Assembly (NCBI RefSeq): GCF_022317005.1 | Contig: NZ_CP081006.1 | Coordinates: 806,001 to 870,000 of the forward strand | Length of the DNA stretch: 64,000 nt | Direction of reading: 5' to 3' | Source of the DNA: Mycobacterium sp. IDR2000157661 | Lineage (GTDB): Bacteria; Actinomycetota; Actinomycetes; Mycobacteriales; Mycobacteriaceae | In this document: positions 51,757 to 61,232 of the stretch, piece by piece | Numbering within the stretch: the stretch's first letter is position 1 | How the letters are laid out: every line of letters begins with the position of its first letter | Translations under genes and position numbers: made by a program | The notes under the pieces: generated by a model | Seen by the model: the letters and a program-made list of their open reading frames with translations, nothing else | Told to the model about the DNA's origin: nothing | Database searches by the model: none

Positions 51757-52544
51757 CACAGCCCCTTCGGCGCGGCGACGAGTTCGACGATGCGGGCCAG
51801 CCAGTCGATGAACAGCGCTAGTGCGGCAACGAGAATGGCGCCCACGATCAGCGTCGACGTCTGATTCAGCTTGATGCCGGTGGTGATCAGCTGGCCCAGC
51901 CCGCCCGCGCCGGTGAACGACGCCAGCGCGGCCGTGCCGACGATGAGGACCAGCGCGGTGCGGACCCCGGCGACGATGACCCGCAACGCCAGCGGCAGCT
52001 CCACCCGCAGCAGGGTCGCCCACGCCGACATGCCCATCCCCCGGGACGCCTCCACCAGGCGAGGGTCCACGCCGTCCAACCCGATGACGGTGTTGGCGAT
52101 GATCGGCAGCGCTCCATATACGGTCAACGCGACAATCGCCCCGGTGCTGCCGATCCCGAAAAGCACTGCGCCCAGCGCGATCAGGCCGATCGCCGGGGCC
52201 GCCTGCCCGAACCCGGCGACGGTGATGATCGGCTTGGAGAAGCGTCGCATTCCGCCGCGGGTCAGCATGATGCCCAGCGGGATCGCGACCGCACATGTCA
52301 GCAGCGTCGCGGCCAGGCTGACGACCATGTGCTGGCGAAGCAGGGTCAGGAGTTGATCGACGCTGAGGGACCGCTTCTCGGACTCGGAGATGTCGGCGAC
52401 TCGCACGTAGATCAGCGACGCGACCACCGCCGCGACGCAGACCAGGGGTTGCACCGTCCACCGCGCAAGCGTCATCCGCCGTTGGCCCCCGGAGCGGGTC
52501 GGCTCCTGCGGCCCGGTGTCGACGTCCGGTAAGACAGCCGTCAC
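51756..52544 (-). CDS. Glycine-betaine/choline ABC transporter permease 1 (OpuBB/ProW-like)
   Basis: 262 aa. Six membrane helices; permease EAA loop-like segment VEASRGMGMSAWATLLRVELPLAL. ATG 52544. Its start overlaps the ATPase stop by four bases and its end overlaps the binding protein start. Together with permease 2, the ATPase and the lipoprotein it makes one four-gene importer. Confidence 0.92.
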   Translation of the reverse strand: MTAVLPDVDTGPQEPTRSGGQRRMTLARWTVQPLVCVAAVVASLIYVRVADISESEKRSLSVDQLLTLLRQHMVVSLAATLLTCAVAIPLGIMLTRGGMRRFSKPIITVAGFGQAAPAIGLIALGAVLFGIGSTGAIVALTVYGALPIIANTVIGLDGVDPRLVEASRGMGMSAWATLLRVELPLALRVIVAGVRTALVLIVGTAALASFTGAGGLGQLITTGIKLNQTSTLIVGAILVAALALFIDWLARIVELVAAPKGL

Positions 52545-53737
52545 GGGGCCGACTCCGATTTCGCGGGGCCGCGCAACTCCGCCATCGCGTCCATGATCGT
52601 CTCGATACTGATCACGCCTTGGTAGGCGTCGCGGCGCCCGGTCACCACCACCACACCGTGGGATGAGGTGAGCATGTCGTCGAGCGCATCGTTGAGTGTC
52701 GATGCGAGAGTGACTTTCTCGAGGTTCTCGTTGCGGGTCACCGTCGTCAGCGAATTCGGGTCGGCGAGGTCTTCGAGTGCGATCCAGCGCAGCGGCCGGT
52801 CATGGGCGTCGAGCACGATCACGTGCTCGCGGTCCATCGCGCGGGCGGTGCGGGCCGCCTCGGCCGGGTCGTCACCGACATGCGCGACCGCGGCCTCGTG
52901 CAGTTCGACGTCGCGGACGCGGGTCAGCGTAAGTTGCTTCAACGCGGCCCCGGCGCCGACGAATCCGCACACGAAGTCGTTGGCGGGGTTGCGCAGGATC
53001 TCCTCGGGCGTGTCGTACTGCACGATCTGCGAGCCTTGCTGCAGGATGGCGATCCGGTCGCCGAGCTTGACCGCTTCGTCGAAGTCGTGGGTGACGAACA
53101 CGATCGTCTTGTGCAATTCGTCTTGCAGCCGCAGCAATTCGTCCTGCAGGCGCTGACGGGTGATCGGGTCGACCGCCCCGAAGGGCTCGTCCATCAGCAG
53201 CACCGGCGGGTCGGCGGCCAGCGCCCGGGCCACCCCGATGCGCTGCTGCTGGCCGCCGGAGAGCTCCCGCGGATAGCGGTTGCGATACTGTGCCGGTTCG
53301 AGATTGACCAACTCGAGCAGTTCGTCGATCCGTGCGTCGATCCGCTTCTTGTCCCACTTCATCAGCCGCGGAACGATCGCGATGTTGTCGCCGACGGTCA
53401 GATGCGGAAACAGCCCGGCGCCCTGGATGACATAGCCGATGCGGCGCCGCAGCAGGTCCGGGTTGCCGTGGGTGACGTCGTCGTCGCCGATCAGGATCCG
53501 CCCGCTGGTCGGCTCGATGAGGCGGTTGATCATCTTCATGGTGGTGGTCTTGCCGCAACCGGAGGGCCCGACGAGCATCACGATCTCGCCGGCCGGGATC
53601 TCCATCGTGATGTCGTCCACCGCTGGTGCGGATTTCGGGTCGTAGCGCTTGCTGACGCCGTCCAGCAGGATGCGGGCGCCGCCGGTGCGCGTCTCGGCGT
53701 CGTCTGTGGCCGAAGCGATTGTCGCCGAATCAGACAC
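52541..53737 (-). CDS. Glycine-betaine/choline ABC transporter ATP-binding protein with CBS domains
   Basis: 398 aa. Walker A GPSGCGKT (57-64), signature LSGGQQQR, Walker B VLLMDEPF, H-loop FVTHDF. A C-terminal pair of CBS-type domains (about 275-390: HVIVLDAHDRPLRWIALEDL, then GVVVVTGRRDAYQGVISIE) as in OpuA/ProV, which sense ionic strength or nucleotides. ATG 53737 overlaps the stop of permease 2 (8-bp overlap). Confidence 0.94.
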   Translation of the reverse strand: MSDSATIASATDDAETRTGGARILLDGVSKRYDPKSAPAVDDITMEIPAGEIVMLVGPSGCGKTTTMKMINRLIEPTSGRILIGDDDVTHGNPDLLRRRIGYVIQGAGLFPHLTVGDNIAIVPRLMKWDKKRIDARIDELLELVNLEPAQYRNRYPRELSGGQQQRIGVARALAADPPVLLMDEPFGAVDPITRQRLQDELLRLQDELHKTIVFVTHDFDEAVKLGDRIAILQQGSQIVQYDTPEEILRNPANDFVCGFVGAGAALKQLTLTRVRDVELHEAAVAHVGDDPAEAARTARAMDREHVIVLDAHDRPLRWIALEDLADPNSLTTVTRNENLEKVTLASTLNDALDDMLTSSHGVVVVTGRRDAYQGVISIETIMDAMAELRGPAKSESAP

Positions 53738-54380
53738 GGATCCCCCTTGGGGTGGTGAGGCGAGTGAGGACGTTGAGGACGGTGTCGAGGATGACCGCCA
53801 GGATCAGGATTCCGACGGTGCCCGCGACGACGGAGTTGGTGGCGTTGGCGCCGCCGTAGCGGGAGATCCCGGAGAAGATGTAGCCGCCGAGACCGGGACC
53901 GAGCGCGAACGCGGCGATCGCGGCGATGCCCATCAGCATCTGCGCCGACACCCGCACGCCGGTCATGATCACCGGCCAGGCGAGCGGCAGTTCGAGCTTG
54001 AGCAGCGTGGCAGGCCGGCTCATACCCATGCCGCGCGCCGACTCGATGAGGGTCTTGTCGACGCCGGTCAACCCGACCAGGACGTTGCGCAGGATCGGGA
54101 AGAACCCGAAGAACACCAGCATGATCACCGACGGCCACACGCCGATCCCGACGATGCCGACCAGCACCCCGAGCAGCGCATAGGACGGGATGGTCAGGCC
54201 GACGGAGGTCAGCGCGTTGCCCGCGGCCATGCCCCACGGCGAGCGATAGATCAGCACGCCAACGAGGAGGGCGAACACCGTCGCCAGGGCGAGGGTCTGC
54301 ACGACCAGGCTCATGTGCTGGTAGGCGAGGAAGATCAGGACGGACGAACGCTCCCGGACGAACTCGAAGAAGCCGATCAA
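53730..54380 (-). CDS. Glycine-betaine/choline ABC transporter permease 2
   Basis: 216 aa, TTG start at 54380. Five to six helices; EAA-like loop IESARGMGMSRPATLLKLELPLAW. First gene of the four-gene operon, paralogous to permease 1, so the membrane part is probably a heterodimer. The upstream 200 bp contain a broken PIN-domain fragment and no other recognised gene. Confidence 0.9.
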   Translation of the reverse strand: MIGFFEFVRERSSVLIFLAYQHMSLVVQTLALATVFALLVGVLIYRSPWGMAAGNALTSVGLTIPSYALLGVLVGIVGIGVWPSVIMLVFFGFFPILRNVLVGLTGVDKTLIESARGMGMSRPATLLKLELPLAWPVIMTGVRVSAQMLMGIAAIAAFALGPGLGGYIFSGISRYGGANATNSVVAGTVGILILAVILDTVLNVLTRLTTPRGIRV

Positions 54381-54584
54381 GTCCCGCCGCGCCCTCCGAG
54401 TCCACCGGCCGCGGGGGCCACGTTGACCCGCGCCGGTGTATCGACACTAGCGAAGCTCACAGTGGCGTCACGCCGGGTTGACCATGTTGTTATCTGGCGA
54501 GAGAAATTCACCAGGCATGTCGTCACCTGCCGCTGCTTCGCCCCGCGGCGTAGACCAGAGCACCGGCCGGCGTTATTCGCTGGG

Positions 54585-54720
54585 TCAGGCCGCGACAACC
54601 TCGACCAGGTTCTCCAAGCCGACGAAGTCTGAGACGTTGCGGGTGTAGAGCCGCGCCGAATGAGCATGTGCGGTGGCTGCAATCAATAGGTCCATAGAGC
54701 GCGCACGGGGTCGGCGACAT
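54585..54720 (-). pseudogene. VapC-type PIN toxin, 3' fragment (inverted)
   Basis: Reading right to left, the frame RRPRARSMDLLIAATAHAH, then SARLYTRNVSDFVGLENLVEVVA, ends at TGA 54585-54587. This is the C-terminal third of a PIN toxin (MDLLIAATAH and TRNxxDF contain the later acidic residues). Nothing homologous continues upstream on this strand beyond about 54720. The matching N-terminal piece is on the opposite strand at 54743, so the gene has been split and inverted. Confidence 0.8.
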
Positions 54721-54742
54721 TCGGGATCCGTGGGGCTGACGC

Positions 54743-54811
54743 GTGAGAGCGATTCTGGACACCAGCGTCGTCATCGCCACCGATGTCCCTCCGCTCGACG
54801 GCGAGGTGGCC
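54743..54811 (+). pseudogene. VapC-type PIN toxin, 5' fragment
   Basis: GTG 54743 opens the frame MRAILDTSVVIATDVPPLDG, the typical start of a PIN toxin with the first catalytic Asp. Homology ends after about 23 codons; the open frame continues for other reasons. It lies head-to-head with the 3' fragment at 54585-54720, about 22 bp apart, and the central part of the gene is absent. Confidence 0.75.
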
Positions 54812-54934
54812 GGCCAGTTCCTCACGGTCGGCGCGCCACGCCGGGTCGGCGAGCCCGGCAAACGGTTGGCGCGTCGCGGATTTGTCGGTGGCCGGGTCTA
54901 CCGTCGACACCGAAGCGCTCATCAAGGGGGGATC

Positions 54935-55276
54935 ATGCGCTTACATAGGGTATTTGCAGGTGTGCTCGCGGTGTGCGGGGCGGTGGCGTTGTCGGGTCCG
55001 GCGCGTGCCGACCAGTACGACTTCATCGCGCAGCTCGACAACATGGGGGTGTACTACTCCTCGGTCGTCGACATGATCGACATCGGCAAGGAGCTGTGTC
55101 ACGACCTGCGGTTCGGGGCGCCGCCGCCGGCCGTGCTGGGCAAGCTGCAGCGGTCCGGGTTCGCGCCCGCCGAGGCGGCGATCGTCCTGCTGTCGGCGGT
55201 GAACACCATGTGTCTGGACGCCAAGCCGGCCGTCGTCGAGTGGGCAAGCGGCATCGGCTACACCCAGCCGCTGTAG
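54935..55276 (+). CDS. DUF732 secreted protein
   Basis: 113 aa, ATG 54935 (ribosome site GGGGG). Signal peptide with AxA-type site after GPARA. Mature DUF732 features: QYDFIAQLDNMGVYYSS, GKELCHDLR, FAPAEAAIVLLSAVNTMC with two cysteines expected to form a disulfide. Small exported mycobacterial protein of unknown function. The frame continues upstream to 54743 only because it runs through the PIN fragment. Confidence 0.9.
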   Translation: MRLHRVFAGVLAVCGAVALSGPARADQYDFIAQLDNMGVYYSSVVDMIDIGKELCHDLRFGAPPPAVLGKLQRSGFAPAEAAIVLLSAVNTMCLDAKPAVVEWASGIGYTQPL

Positions 55277-55294
55277 GGGTCTTGGGCGGTCGCG

Positions 55295-56263
55295 ATGGCA
55301 AGTCGTAATTCGGACTCCGGCGGGATGGCGGGTTTCTTCGGGGTGCTGATCCTGATCTGGGTCGTCATCACCTATTGGTGGGTCATCGTCGGGGTGGGGG
55401 TGGCGGTCGGGCTGTTCTTCGGGGTGCGTGCGCTCATTCGCCGCGAGGAGGAACGCCGGCTGGCCGCGGCCCGCGAAGCCGAGATCCTGGCGCACCGCGC
55501 CGACCGGCAGCACCGATGGGCGAGCCGCGGCGACCGCAGGGGCATCTACGGCGTCGAAGGAGCCGAGTTGATGCGCTCTGTCTCGCCCGAGCCGGCACCG
55601 CCGGATGCGGCGGCGGACGACGACGGTCCCGTCGCCGAGATCGTCTACTGCGCTGAGGATCTCGACTTGCTGCTGGCGGAGAAGGCAACGGCGTGGCCGT
55701 GGGCGGCGTTCGTATCGGTGCTCGTACAACGTCTCGCCGAGGTGCGGCCGCGTCTGCGCGACCTCGACCTGCGCTACACCCCGTTTTGCCGGATGCACAT
55801 GCGAAACGGTCATGAGGTGGCGGTCTTCGTCGAGATGTGCATGGACGAGCATTACGAGATCGCCGCCCAGCTGGAGACGTTCATGGGGTCACCGGCTTTC
55901 AGGGGCATGTGCGGCGACAACAGCAACGAGAGCACGGCTGACGCCTACGGCATCGTGCACGTCGCCAACCGACTGATGGACTTCCACGAGCGGTTCCTCG
56001 AGCTGGCCGAACGGTGCCGCGACGTCGATGTGCCCTCGGCGTACCGCGGACTGCTGAGCGACTGCTCGCAGCTGATGCGTATCCCCATCGACGGATACCG
56101 GGCCTTCATCGACGAGATGGTCGACACTGTCGGCGAGTTGCCCGAGCTACTGCGTTACGCGCCAGGCGATCTCGACCTCGGCTCGGTCCCGCTCGAGATC
56201 ATCGCCGAGGATGCTCTCATCGACCGAATCGCGAAGCAGGTGCGCGCCGCCAGGAGATCCTAA
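55295..56263 (+). CDS. Membrane-anchored protein, unknown (322 aa)
   Basis: ATG 55295, 18 bp after the DUF732 gene. Hydrophobic helix pair at residues 12-45 (GFFGVLILIWVVITYWWVIV), then a basic helix (RREEERRLAAAREAEILAHR) and a soluble domain (about 115-320) with no recognised family. Probably co-transcribed with the DUF732 gene. Overlaps the 3' end of the DUF4407 gene by four bases on the opposite strand. Confidence 0.75.
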   Translation: MASRNSDSGGMAGFFGVLILIWVVITYWWVIVGVGVAVGLFFGVRALIRREEERRLAAAREAEILAHRADRQHRWASRGDRRGIYGVEGAELMRSVSPEPAPPDAAADDDGPVAEIVYCAEDLDLLLAEKATAWPWAAFVSVLVQRLAEVRPRLRDLDLRYTPFCRMHMRNGHEVAVFVEMCMDEHYEIAAQLETFMGSPAFRGMCGDNSNESTADAYGIVHVANRLMDFHERFLELAERCRDVDVPSAYRGLLSDCSQLMRIPIDGYRAFIDEMVDTVGELPELLRYAPGDLDLGSVPLEIIAEDALIDRIAKQVRAARRS

Positions 56264-57993
56264 CGCCCGGGCGGGAGTTCGCGGCGCCCGCGGTGGCCGG
56301 GCAATTCACGGGTGCCGCTGCCGGTCAGCGTCCGGCGCTCGGACCCCGTCACTGCCGCGTGGTCGGCACCGGCACCGAGTCGGTCGTAGCTGTGGTCGCG
56401 ATCAGCGGGTTCGACGGTCGGCGCGTCCGTAGCGCATTCCGCTGCAATGTCCTCGCCCTCTTCGATGTGCGTGGTCACCTTGCGGCTGCGTCGCATCGAG
56501 AAGTGGATCTCTTCGGTTTCCTCGAAGACCTGCCGCGCACCACGCAGCGGCTTGGTGGTGGCGTCGACGGCGTTGACGATGACCGGCGGCACCAGCGGAC
56601 GGATCCAGCGCGCGGCGGCGCGGGTGACATCCGGAATGGTCGGGATCAGCGGCCGCCCCGCATCGCTGGCGGGTTGCACCGACCGGGCGTCGTCAGCGCG
56701 CGCAGGGACATTCGGTGAGGTGGTCACATCGACATCCTCCTCGGAAGCGGGCGCCTCGGCCGCCGGCAGTTCGGCCGTGACGAAGCTCGCCCTTTCGGCC
56801 TCGGCGGCGATGGGCAGGTACACGTCCTCGGGCTCGCTGATGCGTTCCGAGCGGGTGGGCATCGGCGGCTCGATCGCCTCCATCACCCGGCGGCGCTGCT
56901 GCTCGCGGTCGATCTGGAGTTGCGCCTCGACGGCCAGGCGGGCGCTGGCCAGTTGCTGTTCGGCCCACATGTTGTCGATGGCGGCGCGCACCTCGGCCCG
57001 CTTCACCGCGACCGCCGTGTCGGCCTGTAGTTCGGCGCGGTCCCGCTCGACGTCGGCGGCGATGCCGCGATCCTGGGACGTCTCGCCGCGCCACAACCGA
57101 AGGATCAGCGGCAGCAGGCTCAGCAGGACGAAGAACGCGTCGACGAGCAGCCGCAGCGCCAGCGCCCCCGGATTGGCCAGCGTGTGGTCGTTCATGGCGA
57201 CCCATCGCGCACCCAGCCCGCGATCCGCGGCGACCGTCGCGGTCTGCCGGGCCTGCGCCAGCGCCTGCTCCGCGTCGGCAATCCGGGCATCGAGCATGGG
57301 GCCCTGACGGTCGCGCTCGGCCAGTGCGGCGTCGAGCGCCGCTTGCGCGTCGGCGAGGTAATCGTTCGCCGTCCGATTCTCCGGCCCGGCGCCGGGCACA
57401 CCGGTGATGAACGTCTGCGGGCAGTCGGGCCGGGGGTTGAACTCGCAGCGGGCCACCACCAGGGCTTCCTGGCGGCGTCGCACGGCCTGTTCGACGGCCT
57501 CGTCGAGGTCACCCCGCGCTGCCCGAGTGCGGTCCAGGTCGGCAGCGGCCTGCGCGACCGCGGGGATGGATTCGGCGGTGCGCGCCGCCCCCTCCTCGAG
57601 CCTGCGGTCGATCGACCCGGAGAACAGGACGACGGCGGCAAATTCGCCGACCACCAGCCCCACGGCGACGGCGACGGCCGCCCGGCCTGCTGCGGCCCTC
57701 CCCTGGATCGCGCCGGAGGCGATCGCGCGGCTCAGCGCACCAACCAGCAACCCGAACGCCGAGGTCGCCACGACAACCGCGGCCAACGGCCACGATGTCG
57801 ACTGAGCCAGCGCGGCGGCCGCTACCAGCCACGCCAGCACGGCCGCGACCAGCACCACCACACCAGCGCTGACCAGGGTGGACCGCTCGTGGCGAGCACC
57901 GGGCTCACGCCGCTCGCCGCCGCCGAGCCAGACGAGTGCCGAGGTCAGCGGTGAAGGGGCAGCATCGGGCTCAGGATTCCTGTGGGCGCCCAT
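56260..57993 (-). CDS. DUF4407 membrane protein with coiled coil
   Basis: 577 aa, ATG 57993 (ribosome site GGAG). Four membrane helices: two near residues 40-85, one about 105-125, one about 282-302. Between them is a long helical segment rich in A/E/R/Q (about 130-250, containing two cysteines CEFNPRPDC) predicted as coiled coil, as in the DUF4407 family. A further coiled segment and a disordered acidic tail follow to residue 577. Function unknown; membrane-spanning signalling or scaffold is speculative. Confidence 0.85.
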   Translation of the reverse strand: MGAHRNPEPDAAPSPLTSALVWLGGGERREPGARHERSTLVSAGVVVLVAAVLAWLVAAAALAQSTSWPLAAVVVATSAFGLLVGALSRAIASGAIQGRAAAGRAAVAVAVGLVVGEFAAVVLFSGSIDRRLEEGAARTAESIPAVAQAAADLDRTRAARGDLDEAVEQAVRRRQEALVVARCEFNPRPDCPQTFITGVPGAGPENRTANDYLADAQAALDAALAERDRQGPMLDARIADAEQALAQARQTATVAADRGLGARWVAMNDHTLANPGALALRLLVDAFFVLLSLLPLILRLWRGETSQDRGIAADVERDRAELQADTAVAVKRAEVRAAIDNMWAEQQLASARLAVEAQLQIDREQQRRRVMEAIEPPMPTRSERISEPEDVYLPIAAEAERASFVTAELPAAEAPASEEDVDVTTSPNVPARADDARSVQPASDAGRPLIPTIPDVTRAAARWIRPLVPPVIVNAVDATTKPLRGARQVFEETEEIHFSMRRSRKVTTHIEEGEDIAAECATDAPTVEPADRDHSYDRLGAGADHAAVTGSERRTLTGSGTRELPGHRGRRELPPGR

Positions 57994-58170
57994 GGAAACT
58001 CCAACCATCTCCGGGGTGTGACCAGGCGTGATAGGGCGCCGACCGACGTCCTTGTCGGTGGTGTGGGCCCATTGACCCCCCGCGGGTCGCACCATCACGC
58101 CGATGCGAATGCTCGATCTTCTCACAGACACCCGGGCCCGTGCCTAATCCGGGGAACGATTCGAGTGCCT

Positions 58171-58566
58171 TCACGTCGGTATGAGAATCGCGACGTCGTC
58201 ATGAAGATGGGCCAATCCAGCGTCGAGCGTCGCCAACTGTCCGTTGTTTGTTCTGGTGAGCTGAGCGAGATACGCGTCGGTTACTTGACGGTGCCCGACG
58301 ATTCCCTTCACCTTCACACTTGCGAATGAAATGGCATCCGGCCAAAAGGTATGCCGCTCAGACGCTTCCAATGCACGGACCACATCGCGCGCGGACGCGG
58401 CAGATTGCCCCGAACGCACGAGGAAGCGAACCAGACTTCCCTGAGTCACCGGACATGTGGCGAAGTCGATAGTCGATGCGGCCAGCCACTCCGTGGACGC
58501 GTCGTGATGGACGTGCTCGGCCACCACCAGTGCGATGAGCACGTTCGCATCGAGAAGCACCGTCAC
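58171..58566 (-). CDS. vapC: VapC-type PIN ribonuclease toxin
   Basis: 131 aa PIN domain: D6 in [10 protein letters not shown], conserved [19 protein letters not shown] and the C-terminal [12 protein letters not shown]. Overlaps the antitoxin stop by four bases (ATGA), the standard VapBC layout. Expected to cleave a tRNA or rRNA when free of antitoxin. Confidence 0.92.
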   Translation of the reverse strand: MTVLLDANVLIALVVAEHVHHDASTEWLAASTIDFATCPVTQGSLVRFLVRSGQSAASARDVVRALEASERHTFWPDAISFASVKVKGIVGHRQVTDAYLAQLTRTNNGQLATLDAGLAHLHDDVAILIPT

Positions 58567-58790
58567 TCCTCGTCCTCCAACGACCGCACGTCTTCGGACG
58601 TCACTGCGGTTCCGACGCTGACGAGCGGCAGTCCCGTCCTGGGATCGGTGGAGATCGGCGCGGATACGTCCGACCCGAGTCCGCGCCTGATGAGGTCGGC
58701 GACGGTCTCGCTCAGCGACCGGCGGGTGTCGCGGGCGATGGCGAGCGCTTGTTTGTGCAGGTCGTCGGGGAGATCGATGGTGGTGCGCAT
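58563..58790 (-). CDS. vapB: VapB-type ribbon-helix-helix antitoxin
   Basis: 75 aa. N-terminal [23 protein letters not shown] then [15 protein letters not shown]; acidic C-terminus ([11 protein letters not shown]) to bind the toxin. ATG 58790. A 26-bp palindrome at 58802-58827 directly upstream is the likely autoregulatory operator. Confidence 0.92.
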   Translation of the reverse strand: MRTTIDLPDDLHKQALAIARDTRRSLSETVADLIRRGLGSDVSAPISTDPRTGLPLVSVGTAVTSEDVRSLEDEE

Positions 58791-58801
58791 AGCTCAGGCT
58801 A

Positions 58802-58827
58802 CATCAGTGCATCATGATGCAGTGATG
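58802..58827. promoter_or_regulatory. VapB operator (26-bp palindrome)
   Basis: Left half CATCAGTGCATCA (58802-58814), right half TGATGCAGTGATG (58815-58827): 12 of 13 pairs match, with the inner 14 bp perfect. It begins 12 bp before the vapB start and ends 45 bp before the prfC start, so VapBC could also influence prfC transcription. Typical of RHH operators. Confidence 0.75.
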
Positions 58828-58872
58828 CCAATTGCTGGCTCACGCTTCCAAGCCAATACCATCGGAAAAGCT

Positions 58873-60492
58873 ATGACCGAGATTGCATTCACGGCTGTGC
58901 CGACCGCCGATTCGTCGCCCCCTGGCCGTATCTCCGCCGAGGCGCGCCGCCGCAGGACCTTCGCCGTCATCAGCCATCCCGACGCCGGTAAGTCGACGTT
59001 GACCGAGGCGCTGGCGTTGCACGCCCGGGTTATCACCGAAGCGGGCGCGGTGCACGGCAAAGCGGGCCGCCGCGCGACGGTGTCCGACTGGATGGAGATG
59101 GAGAAGGCCAGGGGCATCTCGATCACGTCGACGGCGCTGCAGTTCCCGTACCGCGACTGCGTCATCAACCTGCTCGACACCCCCGGCCACGCCGACTTCT
59201 CCGAGGACACCTACCGGGTGCTGACGGCCGTCGACTGCGCCGTGATGCTCATCGATGCGGCTAAAGGCCTTGAGCCGCAGACGCTGAAGCTGTTCCAGGT
59301 GTGCAAGCACCGCGGGATTCCGATCATCACGGTGATCAACAAGTGGGACCGGCCCGGCCGACACGCGCTGGAACTGATGGACGAGATCCAGTCCCGGATC
59401 GGTTTGCGCCCAACGCCGTTGACGTGGCCGGTCGGCATCGCCGGCGATTTCAAGGGAGTGCTCGACCGGCGGACCGGGAAGTTCATCCGGTTCACCCGCA
59501 CCGCGGGCGGTGCCACCGCGGCTCCCGAAGAGCACATCGCGGCGGCCGACGCGCACGACGCCGCCGGCGATGACTGGGACGTCGCCGTCGAGGAGTCCGA
59601 ACTGCTGTCCGCCGACGGCTCGGACTACGACCGTGAACAGTTCCTCGGCGGGGTGGCCTCACCGGTGTTGTTCACCTCGGCGGCGTTGAACTTCGGCGTG
59701 AACCAGCTTCTGGATGTGCTCGTCGAGTTGGCGCCGGCGCCAAGCGGAGCGGTGGACGTCGACGGGGCCCGGCGTGCGGTCGAATCACCGTTCAGTGCCT
59801 TCGTTTTCAAGGTGCAGGCGGGGATGGATTCCGCGCACCGCGATCGGATCGCCTATGCGCGGGTCGTGTCGGGCACGTTCGAGCGCGGGGAGGTTCTCAC
59901 CCACGCCGCCACCGGGAAGCCGTTCGTCACCAAGTACGCGCAGTCGGTGTTCGGTCAGCAGCGCACCACGCTGGACACCGCGTGGCCGGGCGATGTGATC
60001 GGGCTGGCCAACGCGGCCGCGCTGCGTCCGGGCGACACGCTGTATCGCGATGTGGCGGTGCAGTATCCGCCGATCCCGAGTTTCTCCCCCGAGCATTTCG
60101 CGGTGGCACGCGGTACCGATCCGAGCAAGCACAAGCAGTTCCGACGCGGCATCGAGCAGCTCGAGCAGGAGGGCGTCGTGCAGGTGCTGCGCTCGGACCG
60201 GCGCGGCGACCAGGCGCCGGTGCTCGCCGCGGTCGGGCCGATGCAGTTCGAGGTGGCCACCCACCGGATGGCAGCCGAGTTCAGCGCGCCAATTGCGTTG
60301 GAGTCGCTGCCGTATCAGGTCGCGCGGATCGTCGACCCGGCCGACGCCGGATTCATGGACAGGCAGGTGTCCGCGGAGGTGCTGACCCGCAGCGACGGCG
60401 TCATGCTGGTGCTGTTCTCCACGCCGTGGCGGCTGGAGGGTTTTCAGCGCGACAATCCCGACGTCAAGCTCGGGTCGTTGGTGGCGGCGTAG
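58873..60492 (+). CDS. prfC: Peptide chain release factor 3
   Basis: 539 aa GTPase that recycles RF1/RF2. G1 SHPDAGKST (34-42), G2 region [11 protein letters not shown]3 DTPGHADF, G4 NKWD; then RF3-specific [17 protein letters not shown] and C-terminal domains ([24 protein letters not shown]). ATG 58873 chosen; ATG 58825 in frame lies inside the VapB operator and adds a non-conserved leader. Confidence 0.95.
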   Translation: MTEIAFTAVPTADSSPPGRISAEARRRRTFAVISHPDAGKSTLTEALALHARVITEAGAVHGKAGRRATVSDWMEMEKARGISITSTALQFPYRDCVINLLDTPGHADFSEDTYRVLTAVDCAVMLIDAAKGLEPQTLKLFQVCKHRGIPIITVINKWDRPGRHALELMDEIQSRIGLRPTPLTWPVGIAGDFKGVLDRRTGKFIRFTRTAGGATAAPEEHIAAADAHDAAGDDWDVAVEESELLSADGSDYDREQFLGGVASPVLFTSAALNFGVNQLLDVLVELAPAPSGAVDVDGARRAVESPFSAFVFKVQAGMDSAHRDRIAYARVVSGTFERGEVLTHAATGKPFVTKYAQSVFGQQRTTLDTAWPGDVIGLANAAALRPGDTLYRDVAVQYPPIPSFSPEHFAVARGTDPSKHKQFRRGIEQLEQEGVVQVLRSDRRGDQAPVLAAVGPMQFEVATHRMAAEFSAPIALESLPYQVARIVDPADAGFMDRQVSAEVLTRSDGVMLVLFSTPWRLEGFQRDNPDVKLGSLVAA

Positions 60493-60520
60493 GACTCGCG
60501 GAGTCGCCCAGGGTTCGGTG

Positions 60521-60736
60521 TCAGACGTGGATTATCGCGAGACCGCCGACGCCCTCCAGGGCATAGAAGTCGCTGTCCTGCGTGACGACCGGCAGGTGCT
60601 TGGCGGCTGCGATGGCAGCGATCCACAGATCGTTGACTCTGGCCCGTCGCCCCGCCTCCGCCAAGCGGACACGTAGCAGCGCCCAAAGTCGGGCCGCCTC
60701 TTCGTCGATCGGCAACGCGGTCATATCAGCGGTCAT
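60521..60736 (-). pseudogene. Truncated VapC PIN toxin (C-terminal half)
   Basis: 71-codon frame from ATG 60736 reading ALPIDEEAARLWALLRVRLA, RARVNDLWIAAIAAAKHLPV and VTQDSDFYALEGVGGLAIIHV, which is the second half of a PIN domain (the conserved NDLWIAA and TQDSDF acidic segments). The N-terminal half with the first catalytic Asp is missing. GGGGAGG lies five bases before the ATG, so it might still be translated. An overlapping upstream frame ends EGLYDPGEAA at an ATGA overlap, possibly the tail of its antitoxin. Confidence 0.75.
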
Positions 60737-60845
60737 GCGGCCTCCCCGGGGTCGTAAAGGCCTTCGGGCGGCGGCGACTGCGGTGAGCCTGAATCGCGTA
60801 AACGGATCATCCCTTGGTCGCTATTGTCGACCGCCGAGGTTCCCT

Positions 60846-61232
60846 TCAGAATCCGCCGATATCGGTCTGCGCGAAATCGTCGCCTTTGAACAGCAGAGGC
60901 TGGTTGCTGACCTTGGCCAGAGCGTAGGAGAAGCAATCGCCGTAGTTGAGGGCTGCGCGGTGCCGGCCTTTGCCATACGTACGGTAAGCGACCCGAGCGA
61001 CCTCGACTTGGCCGGCGTCAACCGCCACCAGCTCGACCGCGGCCCGATGCAGCCAAAGATCCAATTCACGCCCACCAGGCTCGCCGAATCGTGTTTCGAT
61101 CACGATCGCCGTCTCCAGATACGATGCCGTCGACATCAACCGGGTGCCGTCCGCTTCGACAGCGGCCTCGAACACGTCGGCCTCCGGTTCGTCGCTCAGC
61201 ATGGCTACGAGCGCCGACGTGTCGATGACCAT
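60846..61232 (-). CDS. vapC: VapC-type PIN ribonuclease toxin (second complete copy)
   Basis: 128 aa. Complete PIN set: D4 ([11 protein letters not shown]), YLETAIVIE, NYGDCFSYALA and KGDDFAQTDI. The start shares one base with the stop of the antitoxin (TAATG), so they are coupled. The antitoxin resembles the Rv0623-type VapB group. No close similarity to the VapC at 58171-58566. Confidence 0.93.
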   Translation of the reverse strand: MVIDTSALVAMLSDEPEADVFEAAVEADGTRLMSTASYLETAIVIETRFGEPGGRELDLWLHRAAVELVAVDAGQVEVARVAYRTYGKGRHRAALNYGDCFSYALAKVSNQPLLFKGDDFAQTDIGGF

